DNA from: JBGQAS01 sp963699305
Lineage (GTDB): Bacteria; Chloroflexota; Anaerolineae; Anaerolineales; Anaerolineaceae
Assembly: GCA_963699305.1 (NCBI GenBank)
Contig: OY969431.1
Coordinates: forward strand, 1,488,001 to 1,552,000
Length of the DNA: 64,000 bases
Direction: 5' to 3'
Positions 8,442 to 18,190 of this stretch are shown here, piece by piece. The notes beneath the pieces are model-generated. The model saw only the letters and a program-made list of their open reading frames with translations. It was not told the origin of the DNA and searched no databases. Position 1 is the stretch's first letter. The number at the start of each line of letters is the position of its first letter. The position numbers were made by a program, and so were the translations under genes.

Positions 8442-8891
8442 TTAAGCACGCTGAATGAAATTGCGGATGATCAACGAAAGACCTATTGCAATGAGGATCA
8501 CTGGCCATAATGTCATGACACCCAAAATTGCACTAATACCAATCCCGATCACGATTATCGCCAGGAACAAATTTCCGGTATTCCTTTTGCGCAAGGATGG
8601 GATGGTTAACCGGATAATGAATTCCACGAGCAACAAAACTCCTGCTCCAAGGAAAATGAACAGCCATGTCTGGGTAAACCAACCCCACTCGAATTTTGGG
8701 GAAACATCCAAAGGAATGGTGGATAACCACCCCTGGTAATTCGCGAGGAATACCAATCCCGCCCAAATTAAAATGCACGCTAAAAATATAGTCCCCAGTT
8801 GATCGCGGTGTAAATTGATTTCTAAATCGTGATCATGATGTTTATGTTCGTGTTTAATCTCAGGGTTATTTTTGACGTCTTCTTTGTCCAT
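8442..8891 (-). CDS. Small membrane protein with His-rich N-terminus, function unknown
   Basis: The 149-residue protein has a hydrophilic N-terminus with a histidine cluster (HEHKHHDHDLEINLHRD, residues 14-30). Four hydrophobic segments follow: TIFLACILIWAGLVFLANY, TWLFIFLGAGVLLLVEFII, LFLAIIVIGIGISAIL and LWPVILIAIGLSLII. The C-terminal part resembles the LiaF/DUF5668-type two-helix repeat (GVLLLVEF, LWPVILIAIGLSL) common in envelope-stress membrane proteins. The His cluster could bind a transition metal. It precedes no obvious partner; the next upstream gene in the same direction is the K+ channel. No family is claimed firmly. Confidence 0.7.
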   Translation of the reverse strand: MDKEDVKNNPEIKHEHKHHDHDLEINLHRDQLGTIFLACILIWAGLVFLANYQGWLSTIPLDVSPKFEWGWFTQTWLFIFLGAGVLLLVEFIIRLTIPSLRKRNTGNLFLAIIVIGIGISAILGVMTLWPVILIAIGLSLIIRNFIQRA

Positions 8892-8938
8892 ATTTCCTCC
8901 GAAAAAAGATAATTATCTACTTCATTTACGATTTCGAC

Positions 8939-9307
8939 TCAAGCGGATTTCACTACATCGATATTTTTTTCTTCCTTTTTCCCTTGCCCGGGTTTGCTTA
9001 ACGCATTTCGTGCAACCCTCTCGATAAATGCTAACAGGACTCCAATCCCAATGAAGATATAAAAAATGGTGAATAATTTGGATCCGGGAGTAGTGGGGGT
9101 CTTATCTCCGTATCCGATGGTCGTCAGTGTGACGACGCAGAAAAACAATGCATCGATTATTGTCCAGTGTTCGACGCGCATATAAAAGAGAGTGCCAACC
9201 AGGAGGAGGACTAATACCAGGATAAACAAGGCTCGAAATTCAGGATCTTTCAAACCGCGTCCGATGGAACGAAAGAATTGCCAGACAGTATAAAAGAAAG
9301 CGATCAT
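8939..9307 (-). CDS. Two-helix potassium channel subunit (Ion_trans_2 pore domain)
   Basis: The 122-residue protein carries the classical 2-TM plus P-loop design: TM1 ALFILVLVLLLVGTLFYM (about 26-43), pore helix and selectivity filter TLTTIGYGDKTP (60-71), and TM2 LFTIFYIFIGIGVLLAFI (77-94), then a short basic tail. TIGYGD is the K+ filter, so four subunits should form a K+-conducting pore in the cytoplasmic membrane. No RCK/TrkA_N gating domain is attached. Its ATG overlaps the stop of the upstream DUF885 gene (TAATG) once that gene's frame is restored. Confidence 0.88.
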   Translation of the reverse strand: MIAFFYTVWQFFRSIGRGLKDPEFRALFILVLVLLLVGTLFYMRVEHWTIIDALFFCVVTLTTIGYGDKTPTTPGSKLFTIFYIFIGIGVLLAFIERVARNALSKPGQGKKEEKNIDVVKSA

Positions 9308-11108
9308 TATGAACCTCCTGACCGAATATAGTCATCCACGACCCTTTCCAGGATATCCAAAGGCATTGACCCGTTCTTAAGGACCACATTATGGAATTTT
9401 TTGATATTCAAATTTCTTGCCCAGGGCTTTCTTGGCTTTTTCACGCAATGCAACGATCTTGAGCTCACCTACTTTATAGGCACAAGCCTGACCAGGCATG
9501 ACAATGTATCGCTCAATTTCACTGATGACCTCTTTTTCATTGCTCCCGGTGTGATCTGACATGTATTGGATAGCTTTTTCGCGAGTCCAGCGCTTGTTGT
9601 GAATACCTGTATCGACCACCAGCCGGACCGCGCGGAAGATCTCGGATTGCAGGTATCCCAATTCACTGTAGGGATCATCCAGAAAACCATACTCACGGGC
9701 AAGTTTTTCAGCATATAAAGCCCAACCCTCCGCGTACGCGGTAAAGGGTATCACCTTGCGGAACATGGGTAGCCCTTTGACTTCCTGTGCCAACGCAAGC
9801 TGGAAATGATGACCTGGGATGGCTTCATGATATGCCAGCGTCTTCATCCCCCATTTGGCAATTTCCTTCATATCCCGCAGATTGGCATAAAACACACCCG
9901 GACGGCTGCCATCCAACGCAGGGATATTGTAATACGCAGCTGCACAGGTCATTTCACGGAACTCCGGCACACGCTCCACTTTTAACTCCGACCTTCGGGC
10001 GGATATCAAAAACATCGCCGAGGTTCTGGTCAACACGGTTGATGATCGTTTGATAATCTGCAAGGCATTGTTTTCGTCCTGCATCCGTGTTGGGATACTG
10101 GAAACGTTTTTCTTTGGAAAATTTCAGCATCATTTTGGACACTTCGGTGGAGGGATATTTCAATTTTTTCAGGATTGCTTTCATCTCTTTTTCGATCCGC
10201 GCAACTTCCTTCAGTCCGAGCGTGTGAACCTCGTCCGGCGTCAAGTCGGTCGTCGTGTTGGAGCGAAGACAATGGGCATAATACCTGTCCCCCTCTGGCA
10301 GTTTCCATACACCGTCATCTCTGGTGGCGATTTTCTCAATGTGTTCATGATATTCAATCAGTTTTTTGAATGTGGGGTATACCACTTCCTTGATTGCCTT
10401 TTCGCAATTCGCCAGTAAGACGCTTTTTTGTTTTGAATTGATCTTTAATTTTCCAAGCTTTCCTTTATATACCGTGTACAGGGTATTCCCTGTTGGTTTT
10501 GGAGCGATGAAATTGCGCATTCCTTCGAGCACATGTCTGACAACGAATTTTGGAGGGATTACACCTTTACTTTCCCGGATTTTGACGCCTTCCAGGATTT
10601 GCTCGAATTTCACATCAAATTTACGCAAACGCTTGATATAGTTGCGCGCGTTGGTGAGATTGTTCATTGGATGCATGGTTGTCATGAATGTAGGGACCTC
10701 ATTCTGTGCTCCAAACATTTGGTTGAAAGGATAATCGTGGTGCCTGAACCGCTCGGAGCGTACAATGTCGTCAATAAACCAACCGGCAATATCGGTGGAC
10801 ACCAATTGCGAAGGCGATTGATGCTGGCGGTTGTAACTTTGTAAAACTTTCAAGTTTTTCTTTGAAATCTTGAAAATCTTTTGAACCGCTTTGTCGGATT
10901 CATCCGCGAGTTTGGAATTGTGAAAATTGATCCCCAACCCTTCCAGGAACCCTAGCTGAGTAACCAATTCAGGGGATCGTGTCAGAAACCCCAGGAAAAA
11001 CCTGTTATAGAGTATCCCAATACTGATCGGTTTAAACCAAATCGAACTGATGATGAAATATATTAAGAAAGCAGCGACAAGAAAAAGAGCGACATAAAGG
11101 AATATCAT
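9307..11108 (-). CDS. DUF885 family metallohydrolase, membrane-anchored, with two frameshifts
   Basis: The N-terminal frame (9954-11108) starts with a single TM anchor (FLYVALFLVAAFLIYFIISS) followed by an alpha-helical region. The C-terminal frame (from about 9995) carries PALDGSRPGVFYANLRD, the zinc motif TLAYHEAIPGHHFQ and AYAEGWALYAEKLA, all hallmarks of DUF885. The join is a 1-base insertion near 9991 (FDIRPK then SELKVERVPEF). A second indel near 9400 hides the true end: the shifted frame reads NVVLKNGSMPLDILERVV and stops in TAATG at the channel start. The restored protein is about 600 residues, the usual family length. These proteins are presumed peptidases/hydrolases acting outside the membrane; the substrate is unknown. 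Confidence 0.85.
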
Positions 11109-11228
11109 GCGGATCCTCCGGAATAATTTTATATGTAAGGATTATAGATGGACTTTTAAATTGTGACCAGTTCAGTTCCTGGGGAGTAAAGAGCAGCAAG
11201 TATAATGATGCTGCACTCCATTTTCAAT

Positions 11229-11960
11229 ATGCCTAACCCTCTTCAGCAAATCATAACCCTCGACAACCAGGCAATATCATATTCCATTCGGGTTTCCACC
11301 AGGGCGCGCCGATATCGCATCATGGTTGGGACCAACGGCGTTGAGTTGATCATTCCGAAAGGCGGGTCTGTTAATCAGGGTGTTGCCTTCTTAAGTCATC
11401 ACTCAGATTGGGTGCTCGCACAACTTAAGCGGATTGATAAACACAAAGCAAAAACCACCTTGCCGCCGCTTGCAGAAAATGCCCTTTTATACCTTGGCAA
11501 ACCTACCCCTGTAAAACTTGTCCCGGATGCGTCGTTGCACTCACGCGCGGTTGCAGAATTTACAGGTCGGAGTATCGTTGTGCGCGTTCCATTGCGCAGT
11601 CAAATTGCACCGCTTAAGGTAGCCGAAGTCTGGTTGCGTCAGCAAGCTCGGCCTGTGATCGAAAAACGTGTGGATGCCTGGGCAGCCACGCTGCATGTTT
11701 CACCCCGTCGCATCACCATCCGTGACCAGCGGACTCGATGGGGGAGCTGCTCCAGCTCAGGCACCCTTTCCTTCAACTGGCGGTTGATCATGCCTCCGCT
11801 GGAGATCATGGATTATGTGATCGTTCACGAATTGGCGCATATGTTGGAAGCCAACCATTCCAGGCAATTCTGGTCCATTGTGGCACGCTATTGTCCGGAT
11901 CATAAAAAGCATCGTATTTGGCTGCGCCGGAATGCCAGCTTGCTTCACCCCCTAACTTGA
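11229..11960 (+). CDS. YgjP-type metallopeptidase (DUF45/M48-like)
   Basis: The protein has the DUF45 layout: an N-terminal strand region with RARRYRIMVG, then RITIRDQRTRWGSCSSSG (the RxxxRWGSC signature) and the zinc motif VIVHELAHMLEANHSRQFW near the C-terminus, where the HExxH pair and a downstream His bind metal. YgjP-like proteins are cytoplasmic, with unproven proteolytic function. Two ATGs at 11205 and 11208 overlap a TATAAT box (11201-11206) that looks like the -10 element, so I prefer ATG 11229 although it has only a weak ribosome-binding site. A bidirectional hairpin follows the stop. Confidence 0.85.
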   Translation: MPNPLQQIITLDNQAISYSIRVSTRARRYRIMVGTNGVELIIPKGGSVNQGVAFLSHHSDWVLAQLKRIDKHKAKTTLPPLAENALLYLGKPTPVKLVPDASLHSRAVAEFTGRSIVVRVPLRSQIAPLKVAEVWLRQQARPVIEKRVDAWAATLHVSPRRITIRDQRTRWGSCSSSGTLSFNWRLIMPPLEIMDYVIVHELAHMLEANHSRQFWSIVARYCPDHKKHRIWLRRNASLLHPLT

Positions 11961-11964
11961 AAAT

Positions 11965-11985
11965 GACCGCTGTTTCTCAGCGGTC
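11965..11985. terminator. Bidirectional hairpin between convergent genes
   Basis: The 8-bp stem GACCGCTG / CAGCGGTC sits between the convergent metallopeptidase and SH3-lipoprotein genes and is followed by a T-rich run on the plus strand. Confidence 0.7.
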
Positions 11986-11993
11986 GTGTCTTT

Positions 11994-12713
11994 CTAATTT
12001 CCATTCCAGGTGAACTGGAGCAGATTCGTCTGTGGCAAGGTGATATTTTGAGATTCCGGCGCTACCGTGCCGCTGCGATCGCAATTACTTGTAGCAGGAA
12101 AACCGCACCCGTATGCCACGAATGCAACCCTCCAGGTGCCCGCCACATTGGAAGGCAGGTAGGCATAGAACATGCCATCCTTGTTGGTTTGCGCATCGGT
12201 GCGTGGGGCATCATCACCGGAGCCTTGTACCACCGCAAACTGGACAAATTGTGCAGGCAATCCATGTTGGTCCAGCAATCTCCCGGAGACCACATAGACA
12301 TTAGGCGGAATGATGGCTGGGATTTTGGTGAGATCCAATCCTTGTTCCACAAACCGCACGTCTACCCATCCAAATGCATCATTTGAAGTACGGACAAAGA
12401 TCCACCCATCACCGGGATCTTTTGCGTAAACCTGGAATACAGAACCAATGGCGTAGGTATTGGCTACGGAAAAAATCGTCCCCGGTCCGTTACGGAAATT
12501 AATGGGACCCGCTGCCACTTTGGTGCTGATCACTTGATATGGGATCGCTGGCAATGGCGCCGAAGGTTCCGGCGAAGGGGTGAATTCTGAAACAACGCAC
12601 TCCGGTGCGGGGAGTTGGGTGGGGCACTGAGGTGAAGCCACGTCTGTGCCTGCGGGAAATGTACATCCAGTTAATAGGATCGCCAACAAGGCGAATATCC
12701 ATTTCTTTTTCAT
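11994..12713 (-). CDS. Secreted lipoprotein with bacterial SH3 domain and a C-terminal carboxypeptidase-regulatory-like domain
   Basis: The start at 12713 (MKKKWIFALLAILLTGC) has a GGAGG 8 bases upstream. Signal peptide and lipobox LLTGC put the lipid-bearing Cys at residue 17. Residues about 60-125 form an SH3b domain (GPINFRNGPGTIFSVANTY, YAKDPGDGWIFVR, AFGWVDVRFV), a module that in secreted bacterial proteins often binds cell-wall material. The last about 100 residues (YVVSGRLLDQHGLPAQ, TNKDGMFYAYLPS) look like a Cna-B/carboxypeptidase regulatory-like beta-sandwich, with a Cys pair (GCGF, SNCD). It directly follows the DUF2007 gene. Likely an envelope-anchored binding protein; the ligand is unknown. 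Confidence 0.82.
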   Translation of the reverse strand: MKKKWIFALLAILLTGCTFPAGTDVASPQCPTQLPAPECVVSEFTPSPEPSAPLPAIPYQVISTKVAAGPINFRNGPGTIFSVANTYAIGSVFQVYAKDPGDGWIFVRTSNDAFGWVDVRFVEQGLDLTKIPAIIPPNVYVVSGRLLDQHGLPAQFVQFAVVQGSGDDAPRTDAQTNKDGMFYAYLPSNVAGTWRVAFVAYGCGFPATSNCDRSGTVAPESQNITLPQTNLLQFTWNGN

Positions 12714-12726
12714 AATTTCCATCCTC

Positions 12727-13002
12727 CTAACTTTCTCCGGCTTCGTCCTTGCCTGACTCATCCATGGGGAAGTCATACTCACCGCGCTCGAGTGCTGCGA
12801 GGATTTCCTCAGCTTCCACAACTTGATCCTCGGGCACGTAGACGCGGGCATGACCCAACCCATCCAGCAAAATACCCATTGCCTTGCCGGCGGATTCCTG
12901 GACGACCATGGCATCGATGCCCTTGGATTCCAGGAAGATTTTCATCATATCTGCGTTCAACAATCCTGGGATGCGTTTTATTTCGATCAGTTTCTTTTCC
13001 AT
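12727..13002 (-). CDS. DUF2007 (putative signal-transducing) small protein
   Basis: The 91-residue cytoplasmic protein has the GlnB-like alpha/beta pattern of DUF2007: LIEIKRIPGLLNADMMKIFL, an ESKGIDAMVV strand, then HARVYVPEDQVVEAEEIL. The VxVPEDxxxEAxxIL ending is the family's signature. The C-terminal 15 residues are acidic. It is followed 13 bases after its stop by the SH3 lipoprotein. DUF2007 proteins have no firmly assigned biochemistry. Confidence 0.85.
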   Translation of the reverse strand: MEKKLIEIKRIPGLLNADMMKIFLESKGIDAMVVQESAGKAMGILLDGLGHARVYVPEDQVVEAEEILAALERGEYDFPMDESGKDEAGES

Positions 13003-13029
13003 AACTATTGATTATAGCAAAATCATTTT

Positions 13030-13722
13030 CTACAGTATTGGATATTTTACCTTTACGACTACTTCGGTAGTTCCACCACGCTTGAAACGGAAATCGCAGC
13101 AGGGATCTCCATCTGCAAGGGTCATAGTGCGATGCAGACCCCAGCCGAATAGATCGCTATATAGGATATCGATGGGACATAGATAAGGTGCTAGTTCGCA
13201 GGCACCCTGTTTCTTTAAAAACTTCACCGAGGCGCATTCATAATAATCGATCCCATAATCAAAGGTCTGTTTGCTTCCTTCACTATAATCGAAAATATAT
13301 CCATCCGGAAATTTTCCAGTGCGGGATTCGATCGCCTGGCGCTGTAGCTCTGTTAAATAACGCGTACTGAAATTCATTCCTGCGAACATCCGTGATAGAA
13401 AGCGGGGAATATGCTGCAGCAGGTATTCTGCTGAATCGTAAATAACCTTCCCTGTTTCCTCTAGAGAACGACCATGTCTTTCAGCAGTTTTATACATTGC
13501 TAGATACATTCCTGTCGCGCTGGAAAACAATGATAACAATCCCCTCGAACCAACATCCGGTAGCGAAGGAATAATCAGTCCAAATTCTACCCGGCCTTCA
13601 TTCACAATCCGTTTGGAAAGCTCCTTACCGTAGTGGATATCCAAAATTGGTCGCATGCGCCGAATAAAAAAATCAAATCTCCGCAGTAATTTCTTGATTT
13701 CCTTCTTACTCTTTTCTTCCAT
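13030..13722 (-). CDS. L-2-amino-thiazoline-4-carboxylate hydrolase-like protein
   Basis: The start at 13722 (MEEKSKKEIKKLL) is chosen because GGGAGGAAAGAG lies just upstream; the longer frame begins at a GTG inside that Shine-Dalgarno. The helical N-terminus is followed by DYYECASVKFLKKQGACELA, YLCPIDILYSDLFGWGL and DGDPCCDFRFKRG. The Cys pattern (ECA, ACE, LCP, PCCDF) is that of the ATC_hydrolase family (PF14196), named after an enzyme that opens the thiazoline ring on the way to L-cysteine. Many members in anaerobes have other, unknown roles, so the substrate is not assigned. Confidence 0.75.
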   Translation of the reverse strand: MEEKSKKEIKKLLRRFDFFIRRMRPILDIHYGKELSKRIVNEGRVEFGLIIPSLPDVGSRGLLSLFSSATGMYLAMYKTAERHGRSLEETGKVIYDSAEYLLQHIPRFLSRMFAGMNFSTRYLTELQRQAIESRTGKFPDGYIFDYSEGSKQTFDYGIDYYECASVKFLKKQGACELAPYLCPIDILYSDLFGWGLHRTMTLADGDPCCDFRFKRGGTTEVVVKVKYPIL

Positions 13723-13790
13723 ATTTCTCTTTCCTCCCACCTATTATTTATAGCACGTTATGGCGTACAATTTCTCATAGTGGAGGAAAT

Positions 13791-14798
13791 GTGACAGATC
13801 TTTCAACAGAATCTCTATTGAGACTTCTGGAAAATTGCTTGAGTGAACGTCAATCTTTTTTCGATTCGATGCACCACGAAGCACTGCGCCTATTCAATGG
13901 TTTCCTCGAAGGTTGTCCCGAGCTGCTGGTGGATGTCTTCGCGTCCACGCTGCTGCTATACAACTACGCTGAAGATCCCAGAGCGTTTGAACCGCTGCTG
14001 CCTGCTATACGCCATTTCTACCGGGAGAGACTGCCCTGGATCCGCTGTATGATCACCAAGACGCGGCAAAGCAAACATGCTGCCCAGCGTCAAGGTGAGG
14101 GCGATGGTGGAGGGCAGCCGGACCACCGCATCGCGGAAAACAACACCTGGTATGCCATCGACCTGACCATGAACCAGGACGCATCCTTTTATCTCGATAC
14201 GCGCACTCTGCGTCAGTGGCTGCGCGAAAATGCCCGGGGTTGGCACGTACTCAACACGTTTGCTTACACGGGTAGCCTGGGGATTGCTGCATTGGCAGGA
14301 GGAGCATCGAACGTCATCCAGACCGACCGCAGCCGTAAGTTCCTTGAATTGGCGGAGGAATCCTACGAGGTTAACGGTTTTTCCTCTTCAGCGCATGAAC
14401 ATATCATCGGCGATTTCTTTCCGGTGGTCGGGCGAATGCGGCATGGTCGCACTCTCTTCGATTGCATCATCGTCGATCCACCCTTCTTTTCGGCTACGGA
14501 AAAGGGTAAAGTGGATTTACTCAACCAATCACAACGCATTCTTAACAAAGTACGACCGCTTATCAAGGATGGCGGGTACCTGGTAGCGATCAACAATGCG
14601 CTGTTCCTGAGCGGTGCGGAGTACTATGCTTCGTTGGAAGCGCTTTGCACAGATGGCTACGTGAGCATCGCATCGCTCATCCCCGTACCGGAGGATGTGA
14701 CCGGATTTCCCAATACGATCCTCGGAAAACCACCCGCAGACCCGGCACCTTTCAACCACTCAACCAAGATCGCTGTCCTGCGTGTGCAACGTAAGTGA
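13791..14798 (+). CDS. RlmI/RlmK-like SAM-dependent RNA methyltransferase
   Basis: Translation starts at GTG 13791, with TGGAGGAA 6-8 bases upstream; the overlapping ATG is immediately followed by a stop. The first 100 residues are helical and lack the PUA domain found in RlmI, so this is a shortened member. The catalytic half has NQDASFYLDTRTLRQWL, motif I VLNTFAYTGSLGIAALAGGA, and motif IV CIIVDPPFFS, as in 23S rRNA (cytosine/guanine) methyltransferases. A short disordered insert near residue 100 (EGDGGGQPDHR) separates the halves. The exact base modified cannot be assigned. Confidence 0.8.
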   Translation: MTDLSTESLLRLLENCLSERQSFFDSMHHEALRLFNGFLEGCPELLVDVFASTLLLYNYAEDPRAFEPLLPAIRHFYRERLPWIRCMITKTRQSKHAAQRQGEGDGGGQPDHRIAENNTWYAIDLTMNQDASFYLDTRTLRQWLRENARGWHVLNTFAYTGSLGIAALAGGASNVIQTDRSRKFLELAEESYEVNGFSSSAHEHIIGDFFPVVGRMRHGRTLFDCIIVDPPFFSATEKGKVDLLNQSQRILNKVRPLIKDGGYLVAINNALFLSGAEYYASLEALCTDGYVSIASLIPVPEDVTGFPNTILGKPPADPAPFNHSTKIAVLRVQRK

Positions 14799-14880
14799 AA
14801 CTCCGATCTTTTATCCTCCAGTTCATTCCCATCACAATACGCTATAATTTTTCCAACAACCTTTTCGGAGAGGGATGATC

Positions 14881-15759
14881 ATGGGACGATCACTTGTGAA
14901 ATGGATTCCTTTCGTAATACCGCTGACGATATTGGCAGCATGCGCGGGCAAAAGAAGTGATAAGGAGCAGATAAAGACGCACCCTCTGGGAGCAGGATTC
15001 CGCCATTCCACCTACGGACCTGCGTTCGACCCGGGACCCGCATACTGGCAGAAAGTGGGCGAGCAGATGAACCGCAAGTTCAAAGGCTCACACGCTGAAA
15101 CTGTCTGGATCGTGGGTGAATTGGCGGGGCATGGCACACGCTTGAGCTTCCCCGGGACGTCGAGCGACCCGCTCATCCAGCATACCGATCAAGACCTGAA
15201 TGAAGCTGCCTTCACGCTGTTCGATGATCATGGCGTCAAGGTGTGGCTGCAGGTGGAACCAGGTTACGCGGATGTCTTCACGATACTCGATGCGGTGCTC
15301 AAACAGTACAGCCATCACCCATGTGTGATCGGGGTGGGAGTGGACGTGGAGTGGTACAAATCCATCGATCCTGACGAGGGACATCGCGTCTACGACGAGG
15401 ACGCCGCCCGCTGGCTGGAATTGGCACGCAGCTACAACCCGGGCTATCGTCTGTTTCTCAAACACTGGCTGCCTGAAAAAATGCCGCCAACACTGCGCGA
15501 GGGACTTTTCTTCATTGATGACGGTCAGCAGTTCACCTCGCTGGATCACATGGTGGAGGATTTCCGGGGATGGGTGGAAGCCTTTGCCCCCTTCCCGGTC
15601 GGATTCCAATATGGCTATCCGGCGGATAGAAAGTGGTGGGGGGCATTTAGCGATCCAGCCAGGGAAATCGGGGAAGCACTCATCAAACACTTCTCCAACA
15701 CGGCCGGACTCTTCTGGGTGGATTTCACCGTCCTGGAGGTGTTCAAACCCCCGGAATAG
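14881..15759 (+). CDS. Lipoprotein with TIM-barrel glycoside-hydrolase-like fold, function unknown
   Basis: The start at ATG 14881 is preferred over 14875 because of the spacing from AGAGGG. The signal peptide ends in a lipobox, LTILAACAG. The mature part reads as strand/helix repeats: ETVWIVGELAG, VKVWLQVEPGYADVF, VIGVGVDVEWYKS, RLFLKHWLPEK, GLFFIDDGQQF, FPVGFQYGYPADRKWW, TAGLFWVDFT. The acidic residues at strand ends (VDVEW, FIDDG, WVDFT) are what an (alpha/beta)8 hydrolase active site would show. I do not recognise a named GH family. It is monocistronic, with a convergent neighbour downstream. Confidence 0.65.
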   Translation: MGRSLVKWIPFVIPLTILAACAGKRSDKEQIKTHPLGAGFRHSTYGPAFDPGPAYWQKVGEQMNRKFKGSHAETVWIVGELAGHGTRLSFPGTSSDPLIQHTDQDLNEAAFTLFDDHGVKVWLQVEPGYADVFTILDAVLKQYSHHPCVIGVGVDVEWYKSIDPDEGHRVYDEDAARWLELARSYNPGYRLFLKHWLPEKMPPTLREGLFFIDDGQQFTSLDHMVEDFRGWVEAFAPFPVGFQYGYPADRKWWGAFSDPAREIGEALIKHFSNTAGLFWVDFTVLEVFKPPE

Positions 15760-15894
15760 CATGTGACTCGACGATTTTCGATTCGTTTTATGTAAAAAAA
15801 AGAATCAAAAACGAATCCTTTCTACTTATTAATGTGCCAACGATCTATTATAGAACATTTTTTCTATAAGTCAATTGGCAAAATCAAATTACTT

Positions 15895-18117
15895 TTAATC
15901 CTCCAACCACCAATGCAGCTTCCTGCCCAGCTTCTTCAGCCACATCCACGGACCACGCGGCGGCGCTTTTTCCTTTTTCACCACGCGCCGCCAGATGAGC
16001 GGCAGCAGGTACAGGTCGAGCACAACGGATGCCAGGATGACACCCAGCCACCACATCCATATGGCAGGAGTAAATTCGTTTGCAGGATTATCCGGCGGAC
16101 GGGCATGGGCGGTATATAAAGTCACTTTGGCAGCCGGGACGATATAGCCGCTGAAAAGTGGTTCGTTGGATGCCCAGCGGCGCTGCAGATCCAGCCATGT
16201 GCCGCCCGGCAGTGATTGTGCAATTATCTCCAGCTCCGCTTTGCGGCTTGGAATGGCAACGAAGAAAGTTTTGCCGGATGCTGCTGCCACCGGGAAGATA
16301 TCCCCATACGGCACATCCATTTTAGTGTAACCCTTGAGGAAGAAGACGTAATTTGGAAACTCGATGGTCACTTCAGGGCGTCCGAGGAGCACAAACTCAT
16401 ACTCCGGACCCAATTGCTGCAGGATGCGGATGGACTCGAACTCCACCTCGTTGGAATGATCGCCGTACCAGTTGTGTGTGCGGTAATCGTCAAAATAAAA
16501 TTTCACCCCATCCACCGCGGCAACCAGCACCACTAGCCCGATGAGCAGGGTGCCAATGCGTCGCGGGATGAGCCTGAGACGTGCCGCAGATATTGCCACC
16601 TGATCCAACCCTATTCCGACAAAGATGGCTGCCGCTGGTAATGCCATCACCAGGCGATGGCTGGCCGGGGCGTCCGTGGTGAGCATACCGCCGAGGATGA
16701 TCACCGACCAAAACCAGGCAAACAGGAAAAGGTAACCGGGCTTGCGGATGCGCATGATGGTGTAACCCAACCCCAGCACCATGAAGACCGCGGCAAGCGG
16801 CATGAAGTATGGGCGGGGTGTGTTGTAAAAACCAGCAGGAGTATTGATGGAAATGAACGCCAGCATGGATTTGAGAAATTGTTCCCCGAGCAGCATCGCA
16901 GCCGATTTGCCAGTTTGGGCGACCTGCTCAGCCAGCCAACCGCTCTGGAAAACCCCCACCCCGTTGTAGCGGGCAGCAAAGGAATCGGGGTGCTTGATGA
17001 AGTAGACCACCTGCGGGGCAACCACCATCAGCATGCCGCCAAGGAACACGAGCAGGTGCACCCAGTTCTGGCGCACGTATCCTTTGCGGAAGACGCAGAA
17101 GTATGCCAGAATGCCGACGGCAAACCCGATCGAAAGCCACGCCCCCATGTGGGTGAAGAAAGCAAAGGCGGTTGCCAGCCCCGCCAGCAGGTACGAACTT
17201 ATCCTGCCGGTGCGGACGGCACGCAGTACCAGCCATATGAGCAGCACCGGGTAGAAACCGAATATGATGGTAGTGAAGCCGGCGCGGCTGAAGTGGATGT
17301 GCACCGGAAGGAAGGTAAGGATGGCAGCCGAAATGAATGCCACGCGTTTGCCGAAGGCTTCCTTTGCCGCCAGGTAGAGGAACAACACGGTCAGAACGCC
17401 TTCCAAAACGCTCACCAGCCTGACGGCAGCAAAACTGCGCCCAAAGATATCCACCGAGATCAGGGTGGGTAGGAAATTGAGCATGGGCATGGCAGCCGAG
17501 GCGGTGTTGAAAATGCTCCCAAATTCGTTCGTCTGCAGGCGCATGGCTTCCAAGGCAATCAGCCCTTCATCGTTTGCAAAGGCATAGGGATGGGTTGAGA
17601 TCAGGATGAAACGCACAGCGAAAGCCAGCAGCAGGATCAGCAGCACGCCGGTGATCTCCATCCAATGCGTTTTCACCGATCCGATGATCTTACGCCACAG
17701 CGGGAAGCGCCAGCCACAGCCATGCAGGATACCAATGGCAAACAGCAAGATGCTGAGCATCCATCCGAGCGGGATAACGTACACCGAAGATGGGAACTGG
17801 GCGTTGGAACGCACCATGTCGCATACCACGAAGGAAACCATGAAGGAAGTGAGCAGCAGGACAGGCGGTGCCACGATCTTGTGCCTGGCAGGCTCGCCGA
17901 TGACCAGTTCCGCAGGGGGGTTATGCCATGTGGCAAAACAAAATCCCACCAACGCCATGACATAGATGATGCCACCCGCGATGAGGTGCTGCTTGAGCAA
18001 CTGCACCTGCCCGAGGATCGCCATCAGAATGGACGCAACAAGGAGGACGATGTGAAGAATGCGCTGCTGGGAAGGGTTCAATTTTCTATTTTTTGAGATT
18101 TTTTTCTTTTCCGCCAT
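15895..18117 (-). CDS. Membrane-bound GT39/ArnT-type glycosyltransferase
   Basis: The start is at 18117 (MAEKKKISKNRKLNPSQQRI); the longer frame begins in noncoding sequence. About 740 residues: roughly a dozen TM helices in the first 480, then a soluble extracytoplasmic domain and a last TM helix (WWLGVILASVVLDLYLLPLI). The first loop after TM has THPYAFANDEGLIALEA, where the Asp-Glu pair matches the catalytic acidic motif of polyprenyl-phosphate-dependent GT-C enzymes (PMT/ArnT, GT39/83). LPVHIHFSRAG is another family-typical stretch. It should transfer a sugar from a lipid-linked donor outside the membrane; the acceptor is unknown. Confidence 0.85.
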   Translation of the reverse strand: MAEKKKISKNRKLNPSQQRILHIVLLVASILMAILGQVQLLKQHLIAGGIIYVMALVGFCFATWHNPPAELVIGEPARHKIVAPPVLLLTSFMVSFVVCDMVRSNAQFPSSVYVIPLGWMLSILLFAIGILHGCGWRFPLWRKIIGSVKTHWMEITGVLLILLLAFAVRFILISTHPYAFANDEGLIALEAMRLQTNEFGSIFNTASAAMPMLNFLPTLISVDIFGRSFAAVRLVSVLEGVLTVLFLYLAAKEAFGKRVAFISAAILTFLPVHIHFSRAGFTTIIFGFYPVLLIWLVLRAVRTGRISSYLLAGLATAFAFFTHMGAWLSIGFAVGILAYFCVFRKGYVRQNWVHLLVFLGGMLMVVAPQVVYFIKHPDSFAARYNGVGVFQSGWLAEQVAQTGKSAAMLLGEQFLKSMLAFISINTPAGFYNTPRPYFMPLAAVFMVLGLGYTIMRIRKPGYLFLFAWFWSVIILGGMLTTDAPASHRLVMALPAAAIFVGIGLDQVAISAARLRLIPRRIGTLLIGLVVLVAAVDGVKFYFDDYRTHNWYGDHSNEVEFESIRILQQLGPEYEFVLLGRPEVTIEFPNYVFFLKGYTKMDVPYGDIFPVAAASGKTFFVAIPSRKAELEIIAQSLPGGTWLDLQRRWASNEPLFSGYIVPAAKVTLYTAHARPPDNPANEFTPAIWMWWLGVILASVVLDLYLLPLIWRRVVKKEKAPPRGPWMWLKKLGRKLHWWLED

Positions 18118-18190
18118 ACCTAGATTATGCAGTTTTTTGGAGAATTGGGCAAGTGTAAAAAAAATCCCATAAGATACCATAAACAAAACA

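Noticed and set aside
16657..17472. A 271-codon plus-strand frame inside the GT39-type gene
   Set aside because: Antisense to a clear 12-helix glycosyltransferase, hydrophilic and repetitive in composition; typical shadow frame.
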